Shown one piece after another: positions 9,217 through 17,085 of a stretch of 64,000 nucleotides of DNA. Position numbers and translations under genes: made by a program. Source of the stretch: Pedobacter sp. Leaf216 (lineage in GTDB: Bacteria > Bacteroidota > Bacteroidia > Sphingobacteriales > Sphingobacteriaceae). Position 1 is the first letter of the stretch, and each line of letters starts with the position of its first letter. The notes under the pieces were generated by a model. That model had not been told where the DNA came from. It ran no database searches and was given only the letters and a program-made list of their open reading frames with translations. The DNA is taken from NCBI RefSeq assembly GCF_001421515.1, contig NZ_LMKM01000023.1, positions 533,209 to 597,208 of the forward strand, given 5' to 3'.

Positions 9217-10407
9217 TTAAATATTTTGTGCGATTACAAAACCACTCGCCCAGGCCCATTGAAAATTATAACCGCCCAACCAACCTGTAACATCTAAACA
9301 TTCGCCACCAAAAAACAAATTTGGAATCTTTTTACTCTCGAGCGTTTTAGAAGAAATTTCGTTCGTATCTATCCCGCCACGCATTACTTCGGCTTTATCG
9401 TAACCTTTATCACCCGCAGGCTTAACTTTAAAATGATGAATGGTTTGCTCAATTAAATCAATTTCCGATTTTGTTAAGGCTGCAACAGGTTTATTTAAAG
9501 GCAAAAATTTACCTAAAGCATCGGTAAATTTCTTAGTATAAATCCTATTTAATAATGTAGATAATAAGGTTTTACCGTTATTTTTCCTTTCGTCATCCAA
9601 TAAGGAAACAATATTTTGATGAGGCAACAGGTTTAAATTAACTGTTTCTCCCCTTCTCCAAAAGGAAGATATCTGCAAAATTGCCGGGCCACTTAAGCCC
9701 CAATGGGTAAAAAGAATATTTTCTTCAAAAGAGATTTCATTATTGCTCACTTCGCAAAAAACAGAATTGCCGGAGAGCTGCGCAAACCATTCTTCATCTT
9801 TACCGGTAATGGTTAGCGGCACTAATGCTGGTGCAGTTTCTATAATTTTAAGCTCATGCTTTCTGGCAAATCGCAAAGCGAAATCAGTAGCACCCATTTT
9901 TGGGATCGGCAAACCACCAGTTGCAATTACCAGTTTTTCAGATTTTAAAATAATCGTTTTTCCATTTTTCTCATAGCTTATTTTAAAGCCTTCAGGAAGT
10001 ATTTCGATATCCTTAACGTCAGCATTACATCTTATTTCCTGTCCGAAATCTGCACAAATGGAAGTAAAAACTGCTACAACATCTTTAGCATTCTTATCAT
10101 CAGGAAATAATTGACCTAATGTTTTTTCTTTGCCTGTAATCCCGTAGGTTTCGAAAAAACCAATGGTATCCTCAACCGTCCATTGTGTAAAAGCCGATTT
10201 GATGAAATGCGGATTGGCCGATATAAACTGCTCAGCAGATGCAAATTGATTGGTATAATTGCACCTTCCCCCGCCCGAAATCAATATTTTAGCACCTGGC
10301 TTTTCATTTTTTTCCAGTACAATTACTTTTTTACCCAAATAGCCTGCCTGCACCGCACACATCAATCCGCAGGCACCTGCACCAATAATTATTGCATCAG
10401 CATTCAT
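9217..10407 (-). CDS. NAD(P)/FAD-dependent oxidoreductase, HI0933/BaiN-like
   Basis: 396 residues from the ATG at 10407; a TTG three bases earlier is also possible. The N-terminus has the dinucleotide motif IIIGAGACGLMCA (FAD ADP-binding), then SGGGRCNYTN, a signature of the HI0933/YhiN/BaiN flavoprotein family. The C-terminal FFGGECLDVTGWLGGYNFQW is the second family signature. Family members are flavoproteins; BaiN reduces C=C bonds in bile acid metabolism, but for most the substrate is unknown. It is divergent from purK with only a short shared promoter region. Confidence 0.93.
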   Translation of the reverse strand: MNADAIIIGAGACGLMCAVQAGYLGKKVIVLEKNEKPGAKILISGGGRCNYTNQFASAEQFISANPHFIKSAFTQWTVEDTIGFFETYGITGKEKTLGQLFPDDKNAKDVVAVFTSICADFGQEIRCNADVKDIEILPEGFKISYEKNGKTIILKSEKLVIATGGLPIPKMGATDFALRFARKHELKIIETAPALVPLTITGKDEEWFAQLSGNSVFCEVSNNEISFEENILFTHWGLSGPAILQISSFWRRGETVNLNLLPHQNIVSLLDDERKNNGKTLLSTLLNRIYTKKFTDALGKFLPLNKPVAALTKSEIDLIEQTIHHFKVKPAGDKGYDKAEVMRGGIDTNEISSKTLESKKIPNLFFGGECLDVTGWLGGYNFQWAWASGFVIAQNI

Positions 10408-10426
10408 CAATAAAATTTATTATGGT

Positions 10427-10434
10427 TACTTTTG
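10427..10434 (+). promoter_or_regulatory. TAnnTTTG promoter element of purK
   Basis: TACTTTTG 27 bases upstream of the purK ATG at 10462. This spacing argues against the in-frame TTG at 10432, which lies inside the element, as the start. The -33 region is weak. Confidence 0.5.
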
Positions 10435-10461
10435 CACAAAAGTAGCATTATTTTCAAGCGC

Positions 10462-11601
10462 ATGGCAAAACAGATTAGCGAATTAAAATTGGGTATTTTA
10501 GGTGGCGGACAATTGGGTAGAATGCTCATTCAGCAAGCCATAAATTACAACGTAACCACATTAGTTTTAGACCCGGATCCTGATGCCCCCTGCAAAAATA
10601 TTTCCAACTATTTTGAAAATGGTTCAATCACTGATTTTGATACCGTTTATAATTTCGGAAAGAAAGCAGATATTATTACCATTGAAATTGAAAAAGTAAA
10701 TATTGATGCCTTGGAGCAACTTGAAAAAGAAGGCAAAAAGGTTTTCCCACAATCGAGGGTAATCCGCTTAATACAGGATAAAGGCGTACAAAAACAATTT
10801 TTCAAAGAAAACGATATTCCTACATCTCCTTTTCAGATTGTAAATACTAAAGAAGATATGGAGAACAGTCTTTTCCATTTTCCATACATTTTAAAATTGC
10901 GAAAAGATGGTTACGATGGTAAAGGTGTAATGAAAATTAACAGTGCTGCTGATCTTGATAAAGCTTTTGATGCACCATGTATTATTGAAAAACTTGTTGA
11001 TTTTGACAAAGAGGTAGCGGTAATTGTGGCCCGTAATGCCAATGGTGATATGAAAACTTTCCCTATGGTAGAAATGGAATTCAATCCTGAAGCCAATCTT
11101 GTAGAATTTTTAATTTCTCCATCCACTTTTGCCGAAAGTTTGCAGCAAAAAGCAGAGAATATTGCTAAAAATATTGCCTCAGCCATGAACATTACCGGAA
11201 TTTTAGCCGTAGAAATGTTTATTTGTAAAGATGGTGAATTGTTGGTTAACGAAGTTGCTCCCCGCCCACACAACAGTGGCCACCAAACGATAGAAGGCAA
11301 TTATGTTTCTCAGTTCGAACAACATTTACGTTCTATATATAACCTGCCACTTGGCGATACCAGTAGCATTACCAATGCCATTATGATTAATTTACTTGGC
11401 GAGAAAGGTTTTGAAGGCGTAGCTAAATATGAAAATCTAGAAAAAATATTGGCAATAGATGGTGTTTATGTCCATTTATATGGTAAAAAATACACAAAAC
11501 CTTTCCGCAAAATGGGCCATGTAACCATAGTGGATATTGACAGGGAAAAAGCCATTGAAAAAGCACGCTTTGTACAAAAAACATTAAAAGTAGTGGCATA
11601 A
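10462..11601 (+). CDS. purK: 5-(carboxyamino)imidazole ribonucleotide synthase
   Basis: 379 residues from the ATG at 10462 (MAKQISELKLG). PurK uses ATP and bicarbonate to convert AIR to N5-CAIR in purine synthesis. The N-terminal GILGGGQLGRML nucleotide-binding fold and the ATP-grasp domain (YILKLRKDGYDGKG, then EVAPRPHNSGHQTIEG with the metal and substrate ligands) are intact and full length. purE follows 176 bases downstream on the same strand. The gap between the two carries inverted copies of a C/G-rich dispersed repeat. Confidence 0.96.
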   Translation: MAKQISELKLGILGGGQLGRMLIQQAINYNVTTLVLDPDPDAPCKNISNYFENGSITDFDTVYNFGKKADIITIEIEKVNIDALEQLEKEGKKVFPQSRVIRLIQDKGVQKQFFKENDIPTSPFQIVNTKEDMENSLFHFPYILKLRKDGYDGKGVMKINSAADLDKAFDAPCIIEKLVDFDKEVAVIVARNANGDMKTFPMVEMEFNPEANLVEFLISPSTFAESLQQKAENIAKNIASAMNITGILAVEMFICKDGELLVNEVAPRPHNSGHQTIEGNYVSQFEQHLRSIYNLPLGDTSSITNAIMINLLGEKGFEGVAKYENLEKILAIDGVYVHLYGKKYTKPFRKMGHVTIVDIDREKAIEKARFVQKTLKVVA

Positions 11602-11628
11602 GCCCCCTAGCCCCCTGAAGGGGGAACT
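11601..11628 (+). repeat. C/G-rich dispersed repeat, copy 1
   Basis: Begins AGCCCCCTAGCCCCCTGAAG and runs into GGGGGAACT. Its reverse complement nearly matches the sequence at 11795-11826 inside purE. The internal CCCCCT/AGGGGG pairing could fold as a hairpin after purK. Confidence 0.7.
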
Positions 11629-11777
11629 AATAGCAGGATGGAAAAACAAAAAGTTTAAAGAATAAAAATTAAACGATATACACGAACGTCTAGAACTCAA
11701 AGGCCCTGAAGGGGAAACCGATAACAAGGTGGCAATAGCATAAATAAATAACACGAGTAAAAAAAAAAACGATTGAT

Positions 11778-12308
11778 ATGAACGATGGAAATTCAAGTTC
11801 CCCTTTAGGGGCGGAGGGGTTTTTGGTAGGAATAATCATGGGTAGTAAATCAGATCTTCCTGTGATGCAAGATGCTGCCGATGTGCTTAAAGAATTTGGA
11901 ATAAACTATGAAATTACAGTAGTTTCTGCACACCGAACCCCAGAACGCATGTTCAACTATGCTAAAGAAGCACAAGGCCGTGGTTTAAAGGTAATTATTG
12001 CTGGTGCTGGTGGCGCAGCCCATTTACCAGGCATGGTTGCATCCATTACAACATTGCCAGTAATCGGAGTTCCGGTAAAATCATCAAACTCTATTGATGG
12101 TTGGGACAGTATTTTATCAATCTTACAAATGCCAAATGGCATTCCCGTTGCTACAGTAGCCTTAAATGCAGCTAAAAATGCAGGTTTACTGGCTACGCAG
12201 ATCTTAGCTACGGCTGACGAATCTTTAACGGTTAAAATGCAGGCTTATAAAGATGAGTTGAGAAGAAAAGTTGAGGAGAGTGCTCAAGAAATGAGTTCTC
12301 AGTTGTAA
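11778..12308 (+). CDS. purE: N5-carboxyaminoimidazole ribonucleotide mutase
   Basis: 176 residues. PurE moves the carboxyl group of N5-CAIR to give CAIR, directly after PurK. Family motifs are [38 protein letters not shown] and GVPVKSS, the expected class I set. The enzyme core begins at about residue 17 ([10 protein letters not shown]). The first 16 residues ([16 protein letters not shown]) are mostly encoded by a dispersed repeat (11795-11826), so the native 5' end seems to have been replaced. The ATG at 11838 lies inside the first beta strand and is an unlikely start. Confidence 0.95.
   Translation: MNDGNSSSPLGAEGFLVGIIMGSKSDLPVMQDAADVLKEFGINYEITVVSAHRTPERMFNYAKEAQGRGLKVIIAGAGGAAHLPGMVASITTLPVIGVPVKSSNSIDGWDSILSILQMPNGIPVATVALNAAKNAGLLATQILATADESLTVKMQAYKDELRRKVEESAQEMSSQL
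11795..11826 (+). repeat. C/G-rich dispersed repeat, copy 2, within the purE 5' coding end
   Basis: AAGTTCCCCTTTAGGGGCGG followed by AGGGGTTTTTGG. Near-inverse of the copy at 11601-11628. It is read in frame as about residues 7-16 of PurE. Confidence 0.7.
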
Positions 12309-12332
12309 GTTTTCAATTTACAATAATAAAAT

Positions 12333-12652
12333 ATGAAAATATTAAAGAAAATAATCAAAATCACATTGATTATATCATTTACTTCTTTAATACTTTCCGC
12401 TCTATTTTGATAGTTTATGGTGAAATTAATGAATTAAACATCAATAATTTCACCTCAATATTCATTTGGTATTCACTTTTATATACCATGTGGGCAATAT
12501 CTATATGTACACCTATTTTAATTATAATTTCTCTATCCAGAAAAATCAATAAAGAACCGGCATGGAGTTATGTTAAAGCAGAAGCAACTATATTATTAAT
12601 TGTAACTGGATCCCCGACGTTGTTAATTCTTTTTTATTACAAGCGATATTAA
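12333..12652 (+). pseudogene. small membrane protein gene with apparent single-base frameshift
   Basis: An ATG at 12333 opens a 25-residue reading (MKILKKIIKITLIISFTSLI then LSALF) that stops at TGA 12408-12410. The next frame, entered at TTG 12407, continues without ATG to 12652 with two more hydrophobic segments and ends LFYYKRY. Adding one T to the TTTT run at 12405-12408 would join both parts into one protein of about 106 residues with three membrane segments. Either the gene is broken, the read lost a base, or translation slips. The family is not recognised. Confidence 0.55.
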
Positions 12653-12680
12653 CTCAATACTCCAATCTCTCAACTCAGAA

Positions 12681-13244
12681 CTAATTCAAACTCGGATCAA
12701 CCGGGAAATTACTGATATGTGCATACTTAGGACCTAAATTTACAACCACATCCCGCCAAAGTTTTTCATCATCATTACTAAAAATAAGATCAGGATTAAA
12801 AGTATCGCTCACCATCCATGCATTCTCTTCAATTTCCCGATCCAGTTGTCCCTGGTCCCAACCAGAATAACCCATAAAAAATTTCACTTCATCAGTACTT
12901 ATTGCATTGGTATTTAAGAGAATTTTAAGGGTTTCAAAATTTCCACCCCAGTACAAACCATTGCCGATAGGTTCTCCGCTCTGTAGTTTATCAAAACTTC
13001 GATGTATAAAATGTAAGGTATCCGCAGCTACCGGGCCGCCAAAATAAATATAGTTTTTCGCATCCCATAAATCCTGAATTACGTCGTTAAGGATTAAATT
13101 TCCTACCTGGTTAAGAATATATCCTACAGTACCATCATTGCCATGTTCGGTTAATAATACTACAGATCTTTTAAAATTAGGATCGGCCATAAAAGGTTCT
13201 GAGATGAGCAGGCGGCCTGTTTTTGGTTTTATATTGTTTAGCAT
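12681..13244 (-). CDS. YqgE/AlgH family protein (DUF179)
   Basis: 187 residues, full length for the family. Signatures are GRLLISEPFMADPNFKRSV at the N-terminus, LLTEHGNDGTVGYILN, YFGGPVAADTLHFIH and FMGYSGWDQGQLDREI. The fold is known but the biochemical role of the family is not; some members have been linked to alginate or general regulation. It is cytoplasmic, with no signal or membrane segment. It is divergent from pdxH, whose promoter lies in the 46-base gap. Confidence 0.93.
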   Translation of the reverse strand: MLNNIKPKTGRLLISEPFMADPNFKRSVVLLTEHGNDGTVGYILNQVGNLILNDVIQDLWDAKNYIYFGGPVAADTLHFIHRSFDKLQSGEPIGNGLYWGGNFETLKILLNTNAISTDEVKFFMGYSGWDQGQLDREIEENAWMVSDTFNPDLIFSNDDEKLWRDVVVNLGPKYAHISNFPVDPSLN

Positions 13245-13255
13245 GATGATAATCG

Positions 13256-13286
13256 TTTGTTACACCGTAAAAGATGCCTATTTTTG
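13256..13286 (+). promoter_or_regulatory. pdxH promoter abutting the start codon
   Basis: TTTG at 13256-13259, a 19-base spacer, then TATTTTTG at 13279-13286: a full match to the Bacteroidota sigma-ABfr consensus. The ATG starts 4 bases later, predicting a leaderless or nearly leaderless transcript. Confidence 0.72.
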
Positions 13287-13290
13287 TTAA

Positions 13291-13941
13291 ATGCAAGTTA
13301 CAAATGAATTTCTACAAAACCTGCGCCAAGATTACAAAAGCGCTTCGCTAGATGAATCTGACGTTGATCAAGACCCTATTGCCCAGTTTAAAAAGTGGTT
13401 TCAGCATGCTGTTGATGCCCAGATATACGAACCGAATGTAATGACTTTGGCTACGGCTGATAAAGCTGGCCGACCAGATGCCCGCATCGTTTTACTTAAA
13501 GGTGTTGATACAGATGGCTTTAGATTTTTTACCAATTACCTGAGCGCAAAAGGAAAAGAACTAAAGCGAAATCCATATGCGGCTCTGGTATTTTTCTGGC
13601 CAGAATTAGAAAGACAGGTTAGAATTGAGGGAACAGTAGAAAAACTGGATAAAGAAACCTCAGAAACGTATTTTAACACCAGGCCAATTGCCAGTCAGAT
13701 TGGTGCAGTAGCTTCACCTCAAAGTCAGATTATTCCAAACAGAGGGTTTTTGGAAGAAAAATTTGAAGCGTTAAAAGCCAAAAGCAATGATGATGGTATA
13801 CCTAAACCTGCACACTGGGGTGGTTATATCGTAAAACCTACACGAATAGAATTTTGGCAAGGAAGAAGAAGCAGATTGCACGATAGGATAAATTTCGAAA
13901 AAGTTAAAGGAATCTGGACCAAAACCAGATTAGCTCCTTAA
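13291..13941 (+). CDS. pdxH: pyridoxamine 5'-phosphate oxidase
   Basis: 216 residues, standard length. The FMN-dependent enzyme oxidises PNP or PMP to pyridoxal 5'-phosphate. Motifs include ARIVLLKGVDTDGFRFFTNY (FMN binding), RQVRIEGTVEKL, SRPIASQIG-like TRPIASQIGAVASPQS, and the C-terminal WQGRRSRLHDRI that binds substrate. The ATG at 13291 fits both family length and the promoter 4 bases upstream. A strong terminator follows at 13956-13990, so it is a single-gene unit. Its product serves the PLP enzymes bioA and the class I aminotransferase in this window. Confidence 0.97.
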   Translation: MQVTNEFLQNLRQDYKSASLDESDVDQDPIAQFKKWFQHAVDAQIYEPNVMTLATADKAGRPDARIVLLKGVDTDGFRFFTNYLSAKGKELKRNPYAALVFFWPELERQVRIEGTVEKLDKETSETYFNTRPIASQIGAVASPQSQIIPNRGFLEEKFEALKAKSNDDGIPKPAHWGGYIVKPTRIEFWQGRRSRLHDRINFEKVKGIWTKTRLAP

Positions 13942-13955
13942 GGGGTTGATAAAAT

Positions 13956-13990
13956 AAATAGAGATCTGCTATCCAGCAAGATCTCTATTT
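13956..13990 (+). terminator. rho-independent terminator of pdxH
   Basis: An 11-bp perfect stem pairs AAATAGAGATC (13956-13966) with GATCTCTATTT (13980-13990), with extra GCT/AGC pairing inside the loop, ending in a T-rich tail. Confidence 0.8.
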
Positions 13991-14492
13991 TAACTAATCA
14001 TTAACTAACCTAAATTGACTAGGAAGTACCTTTATTAAAGCGTCTTCATTTTCTAAAAATGCCGACGGTTATTTTCTATATTTTAAAGCAATTTAATTCT
14101 GTTTTTGTTTTTCTTAATAGCTCAAAAACCCTTAAAAAAGACATTAAAATGAAGTAATATCCATGTATATCTACTTTCCGTCAATTCAATAAACACCTTA
14201 AAAATTTAACATTTTAGTCAATAAAATTTAAGTTTATTTTTTGTTAATCAGCATTTTAAAAGCTTATAAGGCAATAAAAAATTATTGTGTTAAAGGTCAT
14301 TTTCAACCTGTAATCTTCGTTCCCGACATGATAGAAAATTGATGATGAAAATTTTTAAATTAAATTAAAAATTAATACAAAAACATTCAAAAATCATCAT
14401 CATAGCAGTTACTCAAGCTTGAATTTTTAATTATAATGATTGATGGAACTCAGCTTCAAATAAGTAAATTCGCTTTTTAAATCCTTTAAAAG
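13991..14492. other. AT-rich intergenic region upstream of the acyl-CoA dehydrogenase-type gene
   Basis: About 500 very AT-rich bases without a plausible ORF. A degenerate promoter element, TAAATTCG at 14465-14472 with TTG at 14440-14442, is the only regulatory candidate I see for the next gene. Confidence 0.5.
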
Positions 14493-15386
14493 ATGAAACA
14501 AATTGCAGTTATCGGATCTGGTACAATGGGAAATGGCATAGCCCATACTTTTGCACAATTCAATTACCAGGTAAACCTGATTGATATCAATCAAACTGCA
14601 CTGGATAAGGCTTTACAAACCATTACAAAAAATCTAGACAGGCAGGTTACTAAAGGAACCTTAACCGAAGCGCAAAAAGCAGCAACAATTGATAACATTA
14701 CAACATATACATCAATAAAAGATGGCCTTCAAAATGCTGATTTAATTGTAGAAGCAGCCACCGAGAATGTAGATTTAAAATTAAATATTTTTAAAGAATT
14801 AGATCAATTTGCTCCCGCTCATGCCATTCTTGCGTCCAATACGTCTTCTATTTCCATCACTCAAATTGCTGCTGTAACCAATCGGGGCGATAAAGTAATC
14901 GGGATGCATTTTATGAATCCCGTTCCGGTGATGAAACTGGTAGAAGTAATCCGTGGTTATGCCACAAGCGATGAAACAACGAATACCATCATGTCGCTAT
15001 CACAAAGCTTGGAAAAAGTTCCTGTAGAAGTAAATGATTATCCTGGTTTTGTAGCCAACCGCATTTTAATGCCGATGATTAACGAAGCCATTTATACTTT
15101 ATATGAAGGTGTTGCCGGGGTTTATGAAATTGATACGGTGATGAAACTTGGAATGGCACACCCAATGGGACCGCTTCAATTGGCAGATTTTATTGGTTTA
15201 GATGTTTGCTTAGCAATTTTAAAAGTTTTGAACGATGGTTTTGGTAATCCTAAATATGCGCCATGCCCTTTACTGGTAAATATGGTAGCTGCTGGCAAAA
15301 AAGGTGCTAAAACCGGCGAAGGCTTTTATAAATATACGGTCGGCTCAAAAGATCTGGTGGTTTCTGATAAATTTAAAAAATCCTAA
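14493..15386 (+). CDS. 3-hydroxyacyl-CoA (3-hydroxybutyryl-CoA) dehydrogenase
   Basis: 297 residues. NAD-dependent oxidation of 3-hydroxyacyl-CoA in fatty acid or butyrate-type metabolism. The N-terminal VIGSGTMGNGIAHTFAQ is the Rossmann NAD motif. GMHFMNPVPVMKLVEVI holds the catalytic His, ANRILMPMINEAIY the conserved Asn, and MGPLQLADFIGLDVCL the C-terminal dimer domain. The length matches single-function HBD/PaaH-type enzymes rather than FadB fusions. No other beta-oxidation gene is adjacent; ruvB follows 31 bases downstream but has its own promoter motif. Confidence 0.94.
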   Translation: MKQIAVIGSGTMGNGIAHTFAQFNYQVNLIDINQTALDKALQTITKNLDRQVTKGTLTEAQKAATIDNITTYTSIKDGLQNADLIVEAATENVDLKLNIFKELDQFAPAHAILASNTSSISITQIAAVTNRGDKVIGMHFMNPVPVMKLVEVIRGYATSDETTNTIMSLSQSLEKVPVEVNDYPGFVANRILMPMINEAIYTLYEGVAGVYEIDTVMKLGMAHPMGPLQLADFIGLDVCLAILKVLNDGFGNPKYAPCPLLVNMVAAGKKGAKTGEGFYKYTVGSKDLVVSDKFKKS

Positions 15387-15405
15387 TTTTTTTAGCATTT
15401 AATTT

Positions 15406-15413
15406 TATATTTG
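15406..15413 (+). promoter_or_regulatory. TAnnTTTG element directly upstream of ruvB
   Basis: TATATTTG ending 4 bases before the ruvB ATG at 15418. The -33 region is only T-rich, so the upstream gene may also contribute transcription. Confidence 0.5.
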
Positions 15414-15417
15414 CTGT

Positions 15418-16440
15418 ATGAATGAGAATCTGGATCCTGAAGCAAGCAACCTTACCCCTACCGATCGTGATATTGAAAGGGTTTTAAGGCCACAGGCTTT
15501 TGAAGATTTTACCGGACAGGAAAAAGTGATGGAAAACCTGAAGATTTTTGTTCAGGCGGCAAAACTTCGTGGCGAAGCTTTAGATCATGTGCTTTTACAT
15601 GGCCCTCCGGGATTAGGTAAAACTACACTTTCTCATATTATTGCCAATGAAATGGCAACTGGTATTAAGGTAACTTCGGGTCCTGTTTTAGATAAACCCG
15701 GCGATTTGGCTGGTTTGTTAACCGGGCTTGATGAAGGTGATATTCTATTTATAGACGAAATTCACCGCCTATCTCCTTTGGTTGAAGAATACCTCTATTC
15801 GGCCATGGAAGATTTTAAGATCGATATTATGCTCGAAACCGGACCAAATGCCCGCTCAGTTCAAATATCGCTCAATCCTTTTACATTAGTTGGTGCCACC
15901 ACCCGATCTGGATTATTAACTGCACCTTTGAGGGCCCGTTTTGGGATCAATGCCAGGTTAGCTTATTATGATGCCAAATTACTGACTACGATTGTTCTAC
16001 GTTCTTCGGAGATATTAAAAACCCCAATCAGTGATGAAGGAGCTTACGAAATTGCCCGCCGTAGCCGTGGTACACCCCGTATAGCCAACGCACTTTTACG
16101 GAGAACGAGGGATTTTGCCCAAATTAAAGGAAACGGAAATATTGATACCGAAATAGCCCGCTATGCTTTAGATGCCTTGAATGTAGATGAACACGGCCTC
16201 GATGAAATGGACAACAGAATTCTGGTAACCATTATCGATAAATTTAAAGGTGGCCCGGTGGGATTAAAAACCATTGCAACTGCTGTTGGAGAAGATGAAG
16301 GCACTATTGAAGAGGTTTATGAGCCATTTTTGATTCAGGAAGGATACATTATGCGCACTTCAAGAGGAAGAGAAGTTACCGAGGCTGCCTATAAACATTT
16401 GAAAAAGAATTTCCCAGGGCAAACCGGAAAGTTGTTTTAA
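15418..16440 (+). CDS. ruvB: Holliday junction branch migration helicase RuvB
   Basis: 340 residues, standard length. The AAA+ motor works with RuvA and RuvC on Holliday junctions. Walker [10 protein letters not shown] (residues 62-70), Walker [11 protein letters not shown] (about 109-118), sensor 1 GATTRSG and the arginine-finger region TAPLRARFG are intact. The C-terminal winged helix ends with [17 protein letters not shown]. ruvA and ruvC are not in the window, so the ruv genes are dispersed here. Confidence 0.98.
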   Translation: MNENLDPEASNLTPTDRDIERVLRPQAFEDFTGQEKVMENLKIFVQAAKLRGEALDHVLLHGPPGLGKTTLSHIIANEMATGIKVTSGPVLDKPGDLAGLLTGLDEGDILFIDEIHRLSPLVEEYLYSAMEDFKIDIMLETGPNARSVQISLNPFTLVGATTRSGLLTAPLRARFGINARLAYYDAKLLTTIVLRSSEILKTPISDEGAYEIARRSRGTPRIANALLRRTRDFAQIKGNGNIDTEIARYALDALNVDEHGLDEMDNRILVTIIDKFKGGPVGLKTIATAVGEDEGTIEEVYEPFLIQEGYIMRTSRGREVTEAAYKHLKKNFPGQTGKLF

Positions 16441-16449
16441 CATCAATAT

Positions 16450-16565
16450 TTTTCCCACAGATTAACTCAGATAAAAAACACAGATCATCAAAGATAGAAC
16501 ATGTAGGATACTGATAAAAAAATATTTTCAATCTGCGGCCCTGATCTGCTAAATCTGTGGGAAAA
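16450..16565. repeat. inverted repeat of the CCACAGATT dispersed family
   Basis: TTTTCCCACAGATT (16450-16463) and AATCTGTGGGAAAA (16552-16565) are a perfect 14-bp inverted repeat enclosing about 88 bases with internal CACAGATC and GATCTG. It lies between the converging ends of ruvB and the GxxExxY gene. It belongs to the same family as copies at 48707-48850 and 49295-49360. Confidence 0.75.
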
Positions 16566-16579
16566 GTGCCACAAGGTAT

Positions 16580-16962
16580 TTAAAGATCTAATCGGTTAGC
16601 TTTTCTGAAAATACTATCCGCGATATTATCCGTATTAAAATTGACTAATATACCTAATTTATAATCTGACAACTTTAAATAAGTTAGCAATTGCTTATGA
16701 TGAACGTTCATAATAAACTCCACTGATTTCAGTTCAATAACTACCTTATTTTCTACCAAAAGATCTAATCTATATCCAACATCGACTGTAATTTCCTCAT
16801 AGTGCATAGGTAATGAAACCTGCCTTTTCACAAGTAATGCAGCCTTTTCTATTTCATATTTTAAGGCAGCTTCATAAGCAGATTCGAGTAAGCCTGGTCC
16901 AAGTGCATTATAAACTCTAAAAATACTTCCCCGAATGATGTATGATATTTCATTTCCGTCAT
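16580..16962 (-). pseudogene. GxxExxY family protein, 1-base deletion near the start
   Basis: The long frame encodes a near-complete GxxExxY protein, including NALGPGLLESAYEAALKYE and the nuclease-like LDLLVENKVVIELKS. It has no ATG, GTG or TTG at the family's usual start. An ATG at 16962 reads M-T-E and is then out of frame. Adding one A to the AAA run at 16953-16955 would restore M-T-E-N-E-I-S-Y, a typical family start, and a protein of about 126 residues. The rest is intact, so loss is recent, or the base is a sequencing error. The family's function is unknown; the fold resembles PD-(D/E)XK nucleases. Confidence 0.72.
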
Positions 16963-17085
16963 TATCTAAATATAATAATTTAATCTAAAAAGGAATATAT
17001 TAAATCCCGGAACAGAAAACCTGTTTAACAGATTTAAAAAAACATTAAGGCAACTTTTATGTTCAATAATTACAAATCAAACATT

